In this document: in pieces, positions 10,201 to 21,073 of the stretch
Numbering within the stretch: the stretch's first letter is position 1
Layout of the letters: the number at the start of each line of letters is the position of its first letter
The notes under the pieces: generated by a model
Told to the model about the DNA's origin: nothing
Database searches by the model: none
Seen by the model: the letters and a program-made list of their open reading frames with translations, nothing else
Assembly: GCA_021234155.1 (NCBI GenBank)
Contig: JAJEKV010000027.1
Coordinates: 14,210,993-14,274,992 of the forward strand
From: Isoetes taiwanensis
Taxonomy: Eukaryota; Streptophyta; Lycopodiopsida; Isoetales; Isoetaceae
Direction of reading: 5' to 3'
Length of the DNA: 64,000 nucleotides
Program-made: the position numbers and the translations under genes

Positions 10201-10550
10201 GGGACAGGTCGCTAAGGTATTAGCTTCCTCTACTGTTGGACGGCAGAATAGCGGTCATCTACTGCAAATTCAGCCCAAGGGGCGAAGAAGGGATATTCAT
10301 GCTCATCGCACTCTCGGGATTTGGTAGGCATGCTCGGCTGATTCCATCAGTTGACCATGTCATCCTAGTCAAAAGAATGGTGGCACTGGATATCTTCGAC
10401 TTCGCGGTACCCTACCGACGGCAGGGAAGATTAGCAGTGACCGCGGCCTACACTTCCGACCGCAAGGTACAAGACTTGGTGACAGCCTTGCAGGGCGGGA
10501 CACCAACGAACATCCTCAAAAACTTGGGATGCTCGGTAAGAACGGCCTAG
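7228..10550 (+). pseudogene. ORF2: accessory protein with C-terminal H2B-H2A-like histone doublet, copy A
   Basis: The N-terminal half (7228-7680) is a helical domain I do not recognise, starting MATADFRRWYNASAHVAEAD. Then comes an acidic stretch (DEELDSDDEDYVEFD, about 7710-7755). After a frame change near 7850 there is a conserved part with YLLLSDIQNLPE and DLPSEEEF. The end looks like histones: LTEIQ, then LVPDLTK and AGTGQVAKVLASST resemble H2B's EIQ...LLPGELAK...GTKAV..YTSS; after another frame change near 10235, GRHAR, VALDIFDFA, AYTSD and TALQGGTPTNI resemble H2A's GRYAQR, AAEVLELA, AIRND and the docking-domain TIAHGGVLPNI. H2B before H2A in one frame is the order of known viral histone doublets. 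A hAT insertion (8354-10197) splits the H2B-like part, leaving about 1480 coding bases. The histone reading is weaker than for ORF1; the N-terminal domain is of unknown role. Confidence 0.55.
8354..10197. mobile_element. Non-autonomous hAT-like DNA transposon
   Basis: 1844 bp present in copy A and absent at the matching point of copy B (near 36307). Flanked by the 8-bp direct repeat GCAGGGAC (8346-8353 and 10198-10205); copy B has it once. The ends read CAGGGTTG... and ...TACACTG, i.e. CAG/CTG termini as in hAT elements. Both ends carry many GTAC/CGTACG motifs (8367-8430 and 10035-10190), typical of subterminal transposase-binding repeats. No transposase is seen. The inside has gene-like features: GT...AG pairs around 8900-9030 and a small exon-like frame ATGGACTTCTCCAAAATGGG near 9036. 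It could hold a captured gene 5' end. Confidence 0.7.
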
Positions 10551-10765
10551 GTTAAGAAGTTCCTTGAGGATAACCCATCCTTCCGGCGATTCCAATTTCT
10601 TGATCCCGGAAACATTGTAATGAAGCTACTATATATATAAATACATTTTGTTTCGCATTCTAAATGTTTCGTTGATGTATTTTGTTTCCACAACTATATC
10701 AGCAAACACATAAAATGTAATAAAACAAACAAAACTAACCGTAAGGCTACGATCTACTTGGTATG
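10551..10765 (+). other. Spacer between ORF2 and gag, possible intron
   Basis: Contains TATATATATAAATAC (about 10630) and AATAAA (about 10718). GGTAAGAA at 10535 and TATGCAG at about 10766 could be a splice donor and acceptor that would join the end of ORF2 to gag. Copy B shows the same sequence. No protein is encoded here. Confidence 0.35.
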
Positions 10766-11720
10766 CAGCTAGAGGTCCAGGAACAGCAGAACAAGATGGG
10801 CGAGTCCATAGAGATGAAAGGACCCCAGCCACACAGCACATAGCAAGGAACCTGTACGAAGAATTCGGTCCCATGACTCCCGAAGAGGAGATGTCACAGA
10901 TGAGATCTGGTCTTCAAGAGATAAAGGCCTTATTAGCAGCACAAGCAGCAGTTGGGCCAGACCACAACGTCCAGTTGCCGCAAGCACCCCCTCGAAAGAC
11001 GGGAAAGGATAAGAAGAAGAGCAAGAGAAGGAGGTCCCCTAGCACGGAATCCTCCGACACAAGCTCGGATTCGGACTCTGATTCCGAGGAAGAGGTGGAA
11101 CAGATGCAGGACCGTAGAGATGGCAGACTCAGGGACACAAAGACCTCAGACTACCAGAAGAAAGTAGATTCGGTGCTGAGTAATGGAAGGCAAGAAAGCT
11201 TGAACAATTCTCAGGTGACAGTCGGTCAGGCATGGAGGCAGAGGCCTGGCTGGATGAGATGGGGGAATATGGGAATGCATACGGAATGAAGGACAAAGAC
11301 AAAGGCAGGGTGGCTACAGCCAACCTTAAAGGAGCACCCAGGATATGGTGGAAGGCCTATGCCAAGGCCCATGGGTTGAGCAGGGATAGCTGCAGATTCA
11401 AGAAATTTTCAAAGGCATTCAAGCGCCACTATGTGCCAAGGGAGCACAAATGCCACATGATGCAGCAATTCTATCGGCTACAGCAGGGCAACAAGTCCAT
11501 GCAGAAATACACGGAAGAATTCATGAAACTGAGGTTTTATGTGCCGAAGCTGAGTGAACGCCATGCAGTGGAAGGGTACATCAAGGGATTAAACGATGAA
11601 GCTGGTAAGAGCAATCAACCCTCGAACAGTATCAGAAGCGGAATCAAAAGCAGTCAGCCTGCAAGGATCCGGCCCTTAGAACAGTGGGCAGAAACAGTAG
11701 TACTACCAGGATAAGGGCAA
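10766..11720 (+). pseudogene. gag: gag, copy A
   Basis: Structural Gag of the chromovirus. A frame from 10873 has a glutamine-rich start and a serine/aspartate-rich stretch after a basic KDKKKSKRRR block. After a frame change at about 11235 the Gag core follows: AWLDEMGEY, LKGAPRIWW, FKRHYVPREHK and QGNKSMQKYTEEF (11240-11540), the pattern of the plant retrotransposon gag domain. The N-terminus is uncertain: an earlier ATG at 10766 is in another frame. Frame changes break it. Copy B has the same region at about 36890-37850. Confidence 0.75.
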
Positions 11721-11886
11721 AGCAACAGGAAGTTATAGCCCTAGAGCAGCTAATCCAGGACCAGCAAAGGCTCCATACAGTGGCAATTATGGGAGGCAGC
11801 AGGAAAAGAAACAGGTATCCTTCAAGGATAAGCCGCAACAGGAAGGGTCAAACTACATTAAAGCCGTGCGATCCTTTTTATAAGCA

Positions 11887-13911
11887 ATGCCTAAGGAGAA
11901 GAGGCAGGAGTGCATTGAGAAACAGCTCTGCTTTAGGTGCTTCCAACCAGGCCACAGAACAGCAAACTGCCCTTTTGTCATGAATGCGGCATTAGTAGAG
12001 TTGGGTGGATGGGAGACTCCCTCTGACGACGACGGCGGGGAAGCACGCGACTTCATTCAGGGTGAGTGTCATATCTTTGCAGCCATAGTCAGACCAAGCA
12101 GAAAATCAGTATCAGGTAATCTCCACAGTAGGGAAGGCCAAGGCCAAGTCTTTCATAGTCCTGATAGATACGGGGAGCACCACAACTTTGCGTCTCCAAG
12201 AATAGTTGAGATGTTGAATCTCAAGCCGTTGAAGTCAAAGCCGAGACCCGTGGTGTTAGCAAGCGGGGCAATGAGACACACGGCAAGCAAGAGGATAAAT
12301 TTCGATATCGATTTGCCAGGGATCAACATCCAAATGGGAGCAGAAGTGATGAACATCGGGAAGTATGATTTGATCATTGGCGTGGGGTACCTCGCTCCAG
12401 CGAAGGCCATCATCGACTGTGGGAACCGTAAAGTGACCTTGATGGCGCCCAATGGCAAAATCATAGAAATTGCAGGTAAAGAAGTTGTTCCTATCATACA
12501 GTGTATGTCTAGTAAGCGGCTGCTCAAGTGCATAAAGAGCGAGCAGGTAGCCTATGTCTTCAAGCTTCAGATCGAAGAGCCCGAGTCAGAAGAAAGCAAG
12601 GAAGATAAGGTGCTCAGCAAATTACCAAAGCAGGTAGCTAAGTTGGTAAAGGAGCTCTTCCCAGACGAGATCAAGCAGATCCCTCCTTACAGGGGAGTCG
12701 ACTGTGAGATAGCACTCGAACCAGATACGAAGCCGACGAGCAAAGCGCCGTACAGGATGATGACGCAAGAGCTAGCCGAGTTGAAGAAGCAATTGCAGGA
12801 GTTGCTTGACCTAGAGTTCATTAGACCTAGCGTCTCACCATTTGGGGCACCCATCCTTTTTGTGAAGAAGAAGGATGGTAGCTTGAGGATGTGCATAGAT
12901 TACAGGCAGCTAAACAAGCACACCATCAAGAATAAGTATGCACTTCCCAGATCGGATGATCTGATAGATCAACTCCAAGGCGCGAAGGTTTTCTCCAAGA
13001 TAGACCTGAGGTCGAGGTACCATCAGATCAGGATTAAGGAAGAAGACGTCCACAAAACAGCATTCAGGACCAGGTATGGGCATTACGAGTTCACCGTAAT
13101 GCCGTTTGGCTTGTCAAATGCCCCAGCAACGTTCATGAGGCTTATGAATGACATCTTCAGGAAGTTTCTGGATATTTTTGTCATAGTATTCTTTGATGAT
13201 ATTCTGGTGTATAGCAAATCCCTGGAAGAACACGTACAACACCTAAGGAAAGTGCTCGAGAAGCTAAGAAGGCACCAGTTGTACGCTAAGTTGTCGAAGT
13301 GCCACTTTGCAACAGAAAGGGTAGAGTATCTGGGGCACGTGATCTCAGCAGAGGGGATTTCAACGGATCCTGCCAAGATTGAAGCAGTCATACATTGGCC
13401 AACACCGAAAAACATCCACGAGGTCAGAAGCTTTCTTGGCCTAGCAGGGTATTATAGGAAGTTCGTGAAGAACTTTGCAAAAATAGCGGCCCCGCTAACG
13501 GATTTGAAGAGGGCGAAAAAAGTAAAGGATTGGGCAGATCACTGGCAGAAGAAAGCCCAAGCAGGATTCGAGATGTTGAAGGAAGCTTTGACAACTGCCC
13601 CCGTCCTAACCCTGTCATATCCCGAGAAGGACAAACTTGTGGCGACAGATGCAAGTAAAATTGCCACAGGTGCAGTATTGATGCAGGAAGAGCGAGTAGT
13701 GACTTACGACTCTCGGAAGATGAACGACGCTGAAACGCGCTACCCGGTTGCTTGTAGTTGTCAGAGCACTAAGAATTTGGAGGCACTACCTGTTGGGAAG
13801 GAAGTTCCAGCTGGATACGGATCATCAGAGCCTCCAATACGTGTTCACGCAACCACATCTCAACCTGAGGCAGCGAAGGTGGATGGAGTTCCTCGAAGAA
13901 TACGATTTTGA
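11887..13911 (+). pseudogene. pol: pol part 1: zinc knuckle, protease, RT, start of RNase H, copy A
   Basis: The longest open stretch of the window (674 codons). CCHC zinc knuckle [14 protein letters not shown] at 11929-11970. The protease active site IDTGS (12167-12175) is in another frame, so the protease N-terminus is frame-broken, while its downstream part ([13 protein letters not shown]) is in the main frame. Reverse transcriptase (about 12745-13290): [20 protein letters not shown], the fingers/palm motifs [24 protein letters not shown] and the catalytic FFDDILVYS (13189 onwards; most relatives have YFDD or FADD). RNase H begins at [11 protein letters not shown] (about 13650) and is lost by a small deletion and frameshift near 13748. 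It acts in reverse transcription inside the particle. Confidence 0.9.
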
Positions 13912-15450
13912 TATAGTTTATAAGCCGGGGAAGCTCAATGTGGTAGCAGATGCGCTTTCAAGGCATCCTCTGACAATAAGAGTGCACTGCAACGCAATCT
14001 CGACGCTCACCAGCGACTTCGGAAAGAAGATCGAAGAAACCTTGCCGACAGATGCAGACTTCAAGGAAGTGTGGGCGAGCTTGTGCAAGGAGGCAAGAAC
14101 AGATAAGGAGAGGGAGACCTTCAAGAATTTTAAGAAGGAAGGTAACCTTTTGTACCATAAGAATAAATTGTGTGTGCCTGAGTCATCAGGAGTGAGGAAG
14201 TTGATTCTCCACGACACCCACAACAGTCCAATAGCTGGCCACGCAGGATTTATGAAGACATATTTTAAAGTGCGCAGTAGTTATTATTGGCCAGGGATGA
14301 AGAAGCAGGTAGCTCGCTACATCAAAGAGTGTCAGTTGTGCCAGCGACAAAGGCAGAGCAGCTTCGAATTCCAGGAGCATTAGAACCATTAGCGGTGCCG
14401 AACGCTAAGTGGGAAGTCATCAGTATGGACTTCATAACAGGGCTCCCGAGGACAGCAAGAGGAAAAGATGCTCTGATGGTTGTAGTCGACAAGCTGTCGA
14501 AGATGGCACACTTCACAAAGGAAATCTTCAGGCCTTGGATAGAGCGGCTCTCTTCACAAAGGAAATCTTCAGGCTCCATGGTATGCCGAGAGAGATCATC
14601 TCCGACAGAGACCCGAAGTTCATGAATGCCTTTTGAAAGGGTCTTTTTGCGACGATCCAGACGAAGCTGTCCATGAGCACGGCCTATCATCCTCAGACGG
14701 ATGGGCAAACAGAATGGACCAACAGAATCTTGAAAGATATGCTAAGCAACTATGTCTGGAACAAGCAGAGTAAGTGGGAAGATTACATTCACTTGGTTGA
14801 GTTCGCTTATAATAGCACCAAGCAGGAATCATCCCAGATGTCGCCGTTCATGATCAACTACGGCTACCAATGTCTAACTCCAGACACTTGGCACAATCCT
14901 GTGTCAAAGGTAGAGGTTTCGCAGCAAATGTTGGCCGACATGCAGCAGCTAGTGGAAGAGGTCCGAGGATATCTTCTTGCAGCAAGGAGTCGACAGAAGA
15001 GCGTCACCGACAAACACCGGACGGTCAGAGAGTTCCAGGTTGGCGACAACGTCTGGCTCAAGATCAAAGTGAAGCAGGTAAAGCTCCGCATCAGAAATTG
15101 TAAGAAGCTTGTTCCAAGGTGGGCTGGCCCCTTCAGAATAGGCAAGAGAGTAGGTAACCAATCCTACAAGTTAGAGCTACCAGCGCACCTGAAATTTCGT
15201 AAAGTCTTCCACGTGAGTTTGCTAAAGAAGCATACTCCAAATCCAGAAGAAGTCTTGGACACGCCAACGTTGTTGGAAATGATAGAAGAGCAGCTAGAGA
15301 TAGTCCCAGACTTGATCCTTGATAAGGCGATCAAGAAGACAAGGAGATCAGAGTTCCTCCAATATTTGGTCATGGAAACACTTGCCGGTGGAAGACGCGA
15401 CATGGGTACTTAAGAAGGACATGATAAGGCATTACCCGCAGTTCCCAAAT
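13748..15450 (+). pseudogene. pol: pol part 2: RNase H end, integrase, chromodomain, copy A
   Basis: Resumes RNase H in a new frame ([15 protein letters not shown], then TDHQSLQYV) and VADALSRHP. Integrase: HHCC zinc finger with H/H near 14212-14235 and C-QLC-Q at about 14329; catalytic triad D in MDFITGLP (14428), D in SDRDPKF (14604) and E in TEWTNR (14712). Frame breaks occur at about 14383 and in 14530-14680. Frame 14673-15413 carries the rest, including FRKVFHVSLLKK. The chromodomain follows: ILDKAIKKTRRSEFLQYLV, then after one frame change WKHLPVEDATWVLKKDM to about 15447. Chromodomains of this class are thought to guide integration by binding modified histone H3. That frame break is shared with copy B, so it predates the duplication or is systematic. 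Confidence 0.85.
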
Positions 15451-17950
15451 TGGATCTTGTTAAAGATTGCAATCTTGGATTGCCACCAGAGTAGTTAGGG
15501 ATATCCTCCCAACAGAGCCATTTCGGCAGTTTAGCCGTGATTGGGGCACAACCCTATATATACACTTTGTATTCTTTTATTCCATACATACATCAGAAGT
15601 TTTGTTGTTCTTGATCCGTTTCTTTCTTCCGTTCTTCAACAGACTGCTTCATTTTCTCAAGATCAAACCTGTTCAATATTATTTTGCAATCGTGAACGAC
15701 CGATTTAATTTTCCTCGCTAACATATCTAGATTGCTTTTATGCCCGGCAGCTTGCCAAAAATAACTCAAATCTATGCATTTTTAGCTTCAGACTCAGATT
15801 CTCTCAAGTTCTAATAATTGATGCCAATAAATCTATGCAAACCCGCTTTTCCAGCTCAAAAACCGGTGATTTGGACAGATTTTCGATCCGCTATATAATT
15901 ATTCTACTGTAATGAAGAATTTTCCATCCGCCGATGAATGCCTCACTAAATTCGAGATCATTAAACATTAATCGACAACAAATCCCTTCACAGCTTAGCA
16001 ATTTTCCCGCATCAACGATTACTATTTTCCTCTATATCGCTGATTAATGTTTTCCCCCTATATCTTTTTCCATATTTTTTGCTTTAAATTGATAAACCCT
16101 ACCATATCCGGGATCAACCGGACAACAATCAATATAGACACTTCGTTGGGGATAGATTTAAATCTTGATATTATGCTTATACACCTCAAGGGAATGCCTC
16201 CATGCATTGAGAAATGTATATGCACAATTGAGGTATGTTGCAAGGTTAATTTAGAGCCACATTTCAAGCTTAGACTATTTCATAATTTGGTTTGTGCTTG
16301 TGTAAAATTGCCTATTTGACTATTTGTGCCATGTGTCAATCTTTGGGGCCAAGTCCTTAACACAAGTCAAGTTTCTACTCCACAAGCCCTTACCACAAGT
16401 AAGGGACCTCCTCCTTTAATAACATTAATTCAAACGCACGCTTTTTTTCGCTTTTCACCGCGGTCCAATTCATACATGGTGGTTTATTTTGGATGTGGTT
16501 ACCCAAAATTTCATATATCATATATTTTTCTACAAAAAATAGTCCAAAATGAGCCACAAACTCAAGACCATGGCAACAAGGATTCTCCAATTTAGACACA
16601 TTTAGTCTCAATTTTGCAAGCCCATAACTTGATCCTTTTTTACTTGATACAAAAAATCTACTTTGCTACGAAGCTGAGCAAGAGAATGTCTGCATGCCTT
16701 GGTCACGCGATAAATTTCTTTGTATAAGTAACTTACTTTAAAGACTAAAAATTAGAAAGACAGATTCAAAAATTATATTTCAAATGTCATCTTTATGGAG
16801 GCATCCCACTGTGAAGCCATGCGCACCTATAGCTCTACTTTCCAATCTACATATCCGATTCCTATTTCAACAACCTTAAATGATTGGAGCATATGATCAT
16901 ATTAGCATTATTATCATGCCAAACTTAAAAACTATATTATGGACCCAAATAACTTCAAGCAATAAACACTTTATTTTTTCAACGTATAAATAAATGCTCC
17001 AAAAGAATCCCAATTGTTTGTGCTTTGAGTAATATTGCGTGCATTGCAACTTTTTATAATACCTTCATGTTGTTATCAGTCATGTTATGAGTCATTTATT
17101 GAGTCCTTTCAAAGGTCAAATAATTCTATAAATACGTGGTTAAAGGTTGGTCTCTTAACTACTTTTACTATCTCAAAATGCTTAAGAATGGCCTAAGACA
17201 ATGTCACGCAAAAGAAAAATATACATCTGCAAGTTATATAGTAGATCACTAAATGTTGCAAACCAAGTGTTGCATAGCAACCAAGCCTTCCAAGCTTTTT
17301 TTCTTAGCTCAATATACATATAAAAAGCAAGTGTTTTCAAGATGTGCATTCAAAAAGAAATGCAAATAATAGAACTGAAACCTTTAAAAATCTTATACAC
17401 GATCGCTAAAATGAAATATTAAAAGCACCAAAATATGCAGATTGCCTACTCATCATTCCTCCTACTGCACTGCAACATTGTTGGCCAAGACCATGCAGGT
17501 TGGTGTGCATTGTTCGGTTCAAATCTCTCAAAAATTAGAGGTTTAAATAGGGCAAACATATACCTCCTCTTTATTATTAATTCTAGTATAAACATCTTTA
17601 AGGAATGGGACAACTCACCATTGTAATTGTGTAATTCTTCAAAAATAGTATCCAATGACGTCAAGTTACCATTTTGAAGAATGGAACCATATGTCCATGC
17701 TAGACCTGTCAATGCCATGATAATGTAGGGCATAGTGGTTGTATGTATTTAAGATTGTGGATGGTATATATAGGGTGTATGTCAATATCGACTTTTAATG
17801 TATGTGGGGCATGTGTTAATGCCTTCAAGACCTAATGTAGGGCATAGTCATTGTCTAGTTCAAGATAGATGGAATAATCACATTTATCAACCACTCAAGG
17901 ATATCTTTTTATTTCAAGTCATTTTTCCATTATCCTTAACGCCCCGGCTC
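15451..17950. other. No gene seen
   Basis: AT-rich sequence with no reading frame of note. It replaces the expected 3' LTR of copy A. The first 100 bp after the chromodomain (TATATATACACTTTGTATTC) look like a promoter or leader but match no LTR in the window. Confidence 0.5.
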
Positions 17951-18880
17951 TCCAGATTTAGCCAGAGGGATGAAATCCCAACCCGCTTATTCTAAGAGGT
18001 TATATCCAAGAATAATTTGGCGAAAACCGTTATGATTTATAATGTGATGTTATGTCCATAACATCCTCGCTCCCACGCGGTTGCCGGTAGATCGCGAAAA
18101 GCGTCGCTATAGCCAGCCTCCCGCCCATAGCCGCATTCCAAGCCATATGCGCATCTAAAGGCCTCCTGCCGCTTTCCGGCCGATTCTTAAGTTCCAATCG
18201 GCGGTGGCGCTCGCTTTATAACAGAGCCGAAGTTCTCCCGGCGTATGGAAGCCAAGAAGAAAGCAATTTTCGTGCTATTCTTGAAGAATCGGGCCTTTAG
18301 ATCCGATTGGGTAAACTGTGGTCTTCAGAGCTAAAAGCTCAGCTTTGGCAAAGATGGAGGAGTCTTAGATCCGATTGCAACCGTGGTCTACTAACGCTTA
18401 AAACCTCGGGCCGGCAAAGATGGAGGCGCTGCTAAAATGCCGCGGTGCAACCGGCCTCCCCTCAGGCAAACCAATCCCCTCGCTTAATCCGGGCCCGCGG
18501 TAAACCAATCCCCTCGCCTGCTTAATCCGCTCCTCGCTTCCGGCCTCGATAAATCCATGTTCTCGCTTTTGAAAACGAGAAAACCGAAAAACAGAGAAAA
18601 CAGAGAAAACAAAGAGAGTATCGGGTTTATTTTTCTTGCCGAATGCGCTGTAGGTCGCCAAGCTTGGCTATGGCGGCTCACTAAATGCCTCGCCACAGAC
18701 GATTTGTTCGATATCCTCGAAGCCAGGGAAATGGCCTTTTTACATAGGTGGCACGAATTCCTCGGCCGCATCCGCCGTGATGGCCTCGGAATTTCGCGGG
18801 CCACATGGCCACTCTGGCCATTTTCCTCGCCCATAACTCCTCGTGAGGACGTTATCTACCCCTTTTTTTATCTTATGTGA
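17951..18880. other. GC-richer segment, unassigned
   Basis: Base composition shifts to GC-rich with many CG sites (18060-18560), then a purine-rich AGAAAACAGAGAAAACAAAG stretch. Short frames exist on both strands but none resembles a known protein. It might be an old transposon or LTR fragment; nothing supports a choice. Confidence 0.3.
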
Positions 18881-19889
18881 TAATGTATACCATTAAGATT
18901 TCTAATGGGAATAATAGGTGTCGAGCAATGTTAAATATCATAACAACACAATTAAAGCACTTTATATCACAACCTTGAAGTGTAAGAGACCAAATTGTAA
19001 AGGAGATTTTACACACTCATTCTATTTGGTTTTACTTCAATTTGCCTTTCTTACATTTGGCTCATTGGTGTTACTTCAAACCTTGCTTTCTTACAATTCA
19101 TTATCATGTGGCATTCATCGAACCTCTCACCTCGACAATAGAGCCAAGCAGCTTGGCATGGTAGAAGAGGTAGCCCTTTGTAAGCTTCTTTGCAAAACAT
19201 TGTTTCAAGACATAAGCAAGCATCAACAAGAATCCTCGATTAGACATGTGTGGCTAGCATTTGAAGCCCCATTTCCAAAACATGAGCATTTCTTCTACAG
19301 AACTATACTTTCAACGTGATTCCACAATAGGAAAGCTACTTATTACATATATTTGTGAATGTTATATGGATAAATTTCAAGCAAGGAAAAACTTCTCAAG
19401 TTCCAATGTTACATGGACAAAATGTCAAGCAAGAAAAAACGTCTAAGATGCTAATGCTATATGGACAAAACATCAAGCACCTAAAGAAAGTTCTCGTGTG
19501 CCGCCTTTAGCTATGATGTTCCTTCAACTAGTATTTCAAATAGTTTGTTTGGTGCACATGATTGAAATGAAGCAACCAAAACAGCTTCATGATCACTTGC
19601 ATACTTCAAAGTTTTAACTGCTAACATGTTCAATCATTCCTCACCGTTGGCAAAACTATTGGCCAAAATTTTGAGCAAAGAACTGACATCATGGATAGAG
19701 GACACAAAGATACGCGGTCCTTCCACAGACAAGGTTCGCGCCATATACACCATATCATTTTGTTGAGGCTAGTATCTATAGATTTTGTCGCTTTTATGTC
19801 TTTTTCTAAGCAATGTACGTAACTCTCCTATCAGACCCGAGAAATTTGAGTTTGTTACATGTTTCTCTCACGCCTCTATTTTTAGTCGA
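18881..19889. other. No gene seen
   Basis: AT-rich, mostly non-coding. A 133-codon frame at 18918-19319 shows no recognisable domain and has simple-sequence-like composition. Imperfect repeats of ACATGGACAAAATGTCAAGC occur at 19360-19480. Confidence 0.35.
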
Positions 19890-20640
19890 ATCTGTGGGTT
19901 ATGCACCATCCCGTGGACGCCACTCCAGCCGGGGCCTCTCACCAACCAGATACCATAAGCAAGATAAGAAAGTGTCCTTTTATCGCATGTGATATGTCCT
20001 CCAATACCGTGGTAGCTTTCCCGAGACATCCTACAAGCCATCCCCAAGGAAGCTCGCGATCAGCATGCGCAAGGACAAAGCTTATTTATGGTGTTTCCGG
20101 ATCGATATCGTGATGCAGGAGTGCCCCTATATCACACAGCTGCCAAGCTCCTCTTTCCGGCGGGATTGGGAGGATTGTGAACTCGAGAATGTTGTCGATG
20201 ACGCAGGCACCCCACTATATACAAGGTGAGTCTCACGCTTATGCCGCTATTGAGACAGATCGCGTATAGGCAACCTTATGTCATATCCACGGCTGGCCAA
20301 GTAGACCGTGAAGCCCTTTATCATTCTTATGGACACGGTAGTAACGCACAATTTTGCCTCCCCTAGAATGGCGTAAGCCTTTACAACCGACTCCCCTTGA
20401 AGTCAAAAGCCATGTCCAATCACGCTAATAGTGGGGTCGACGCTATACAATGTGGTCGATGCATCAATTTTGAACATTCGGGGCTGCCGTGAGCACCCGT
20501 TGCTCTAGGGGCCGAGATCATGAACATTGGCTGTTATGACCTTATTGTGGGTATGGAATTCTTGGCTGCTACAAAGGCAAACATTGATTTCTGAAAAGCG
20601 AGAAGTCACCTTTAATGTATGCTTCCCTTTTTTAAAGTTG
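19890..20640 (+). pseudogene. Relic of chromovirus gag-protease region (element D)
   Basis: A degenerate piece related to pol part 1 of copy A. The clearest match is GAEIMNIGCYDLIVGMEFLA (about 20508-20570) against [20 protein letters not shown] in copy A, the protease C-terminal part. Just upstream, ATGGACACGGTAGTAACGCA keeps a decayed DTG-type region. No RT follows: the relic ends within 450 bp of the LTR of element C. Confidence 0.6.
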
Positions 20641-20689
20641 AGCAGAGCCACAAGTTTTTGGTCATAACACCTCATGAGCTGCTGCAACG

Positions 20690-20815
20690 TTGCTGGATCT
20701 CCAAATGCTTTGACTCAATGGGCTTTTCTGTCCTCAATGATTAATGTCGCTAGCCCATCCTTCCAAATGCTCTGACTCAATGGGCTTTTCGACACATGTG
20801 GCTAGCCCATCCGGT
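20690..20815. repeat. Short direct repeat
   Basis: TCCAAATGCTTTGACTCAATGGGCTTTTC...GCTAGCCCATCC occurs twice in a row (about 20699-20760 and 20761-20811) with small changes. A local tandem duplication in the relic region. Confidence 0.6.
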
Positions 20816-21073
20816 AGGAAGGAAAAAAGAATTATTAAATGTCTACCAGAGACTCATAGGGTCTATGAGAGCAAAAACAGTAGAATGTTATGCAAATTAC
20901 AAAATTTAGAGGTATGTTCAGTCTTTTCTAAGCATTTGTATAGCATCAAGAACAACAATGTAAAAGGGAATAACAAATCATGCCAACTGGTTAAATATAT
21001 CCATTTATCAAAGTACCTGCAAAACATTGTTTAAAGTGCTATTGACCATTATATTGCACATGTTAATCTAACA

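Larger units (their letters stand above)
3044..15450 (+). mobile_element. Ty3/gypsy chromovirus copy A with histone-like accessory genes
   Basis: Order on the plus strand: 5' LTR, primer-binding site, paired hairpins, TATA box, ORF1 (H3-like), paired hairpins, TATA box, ORF2 (H2B-H2A-like, split by a hAT insertion), gag, CCHC knuckle, protease, RT, RNase H, integrase and chromodomain. The Ty3/gypsy class follows from the order RT-RNase H-integrase, and chromovirus from the C-terminal chromodomain. No 3' LTR was found: similarity to copy B stops at the end of the chromodomain (about 15447) and the sequence beyond is unrelated. The copy is defective, with frameshifts in gag, protease, RNase H, integrase and chromodomain. 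Two extra genes with their own promoters between the primer-binding site and gag are highly unusual for this family. Confidence 0.85.

Noticed and set aside
14511-14573. Recent duplication of CTTCACAAAGGAAATCTTCA in the integrase
   Set aside because: The two copies fall where gypsy integrases have two similar stretches, and the frame is damaged; a duplication cannot be separated from noise.
4811-15450. An endogenous caulimovirid (pararetrovirus) because of extra genes before gag-pol
   Set aside because: LTRs, tRNA-iMet site directly after the LTR, an integrase with D-D-E and a chromodomain make it a Ty3/gypsy chromovirus.
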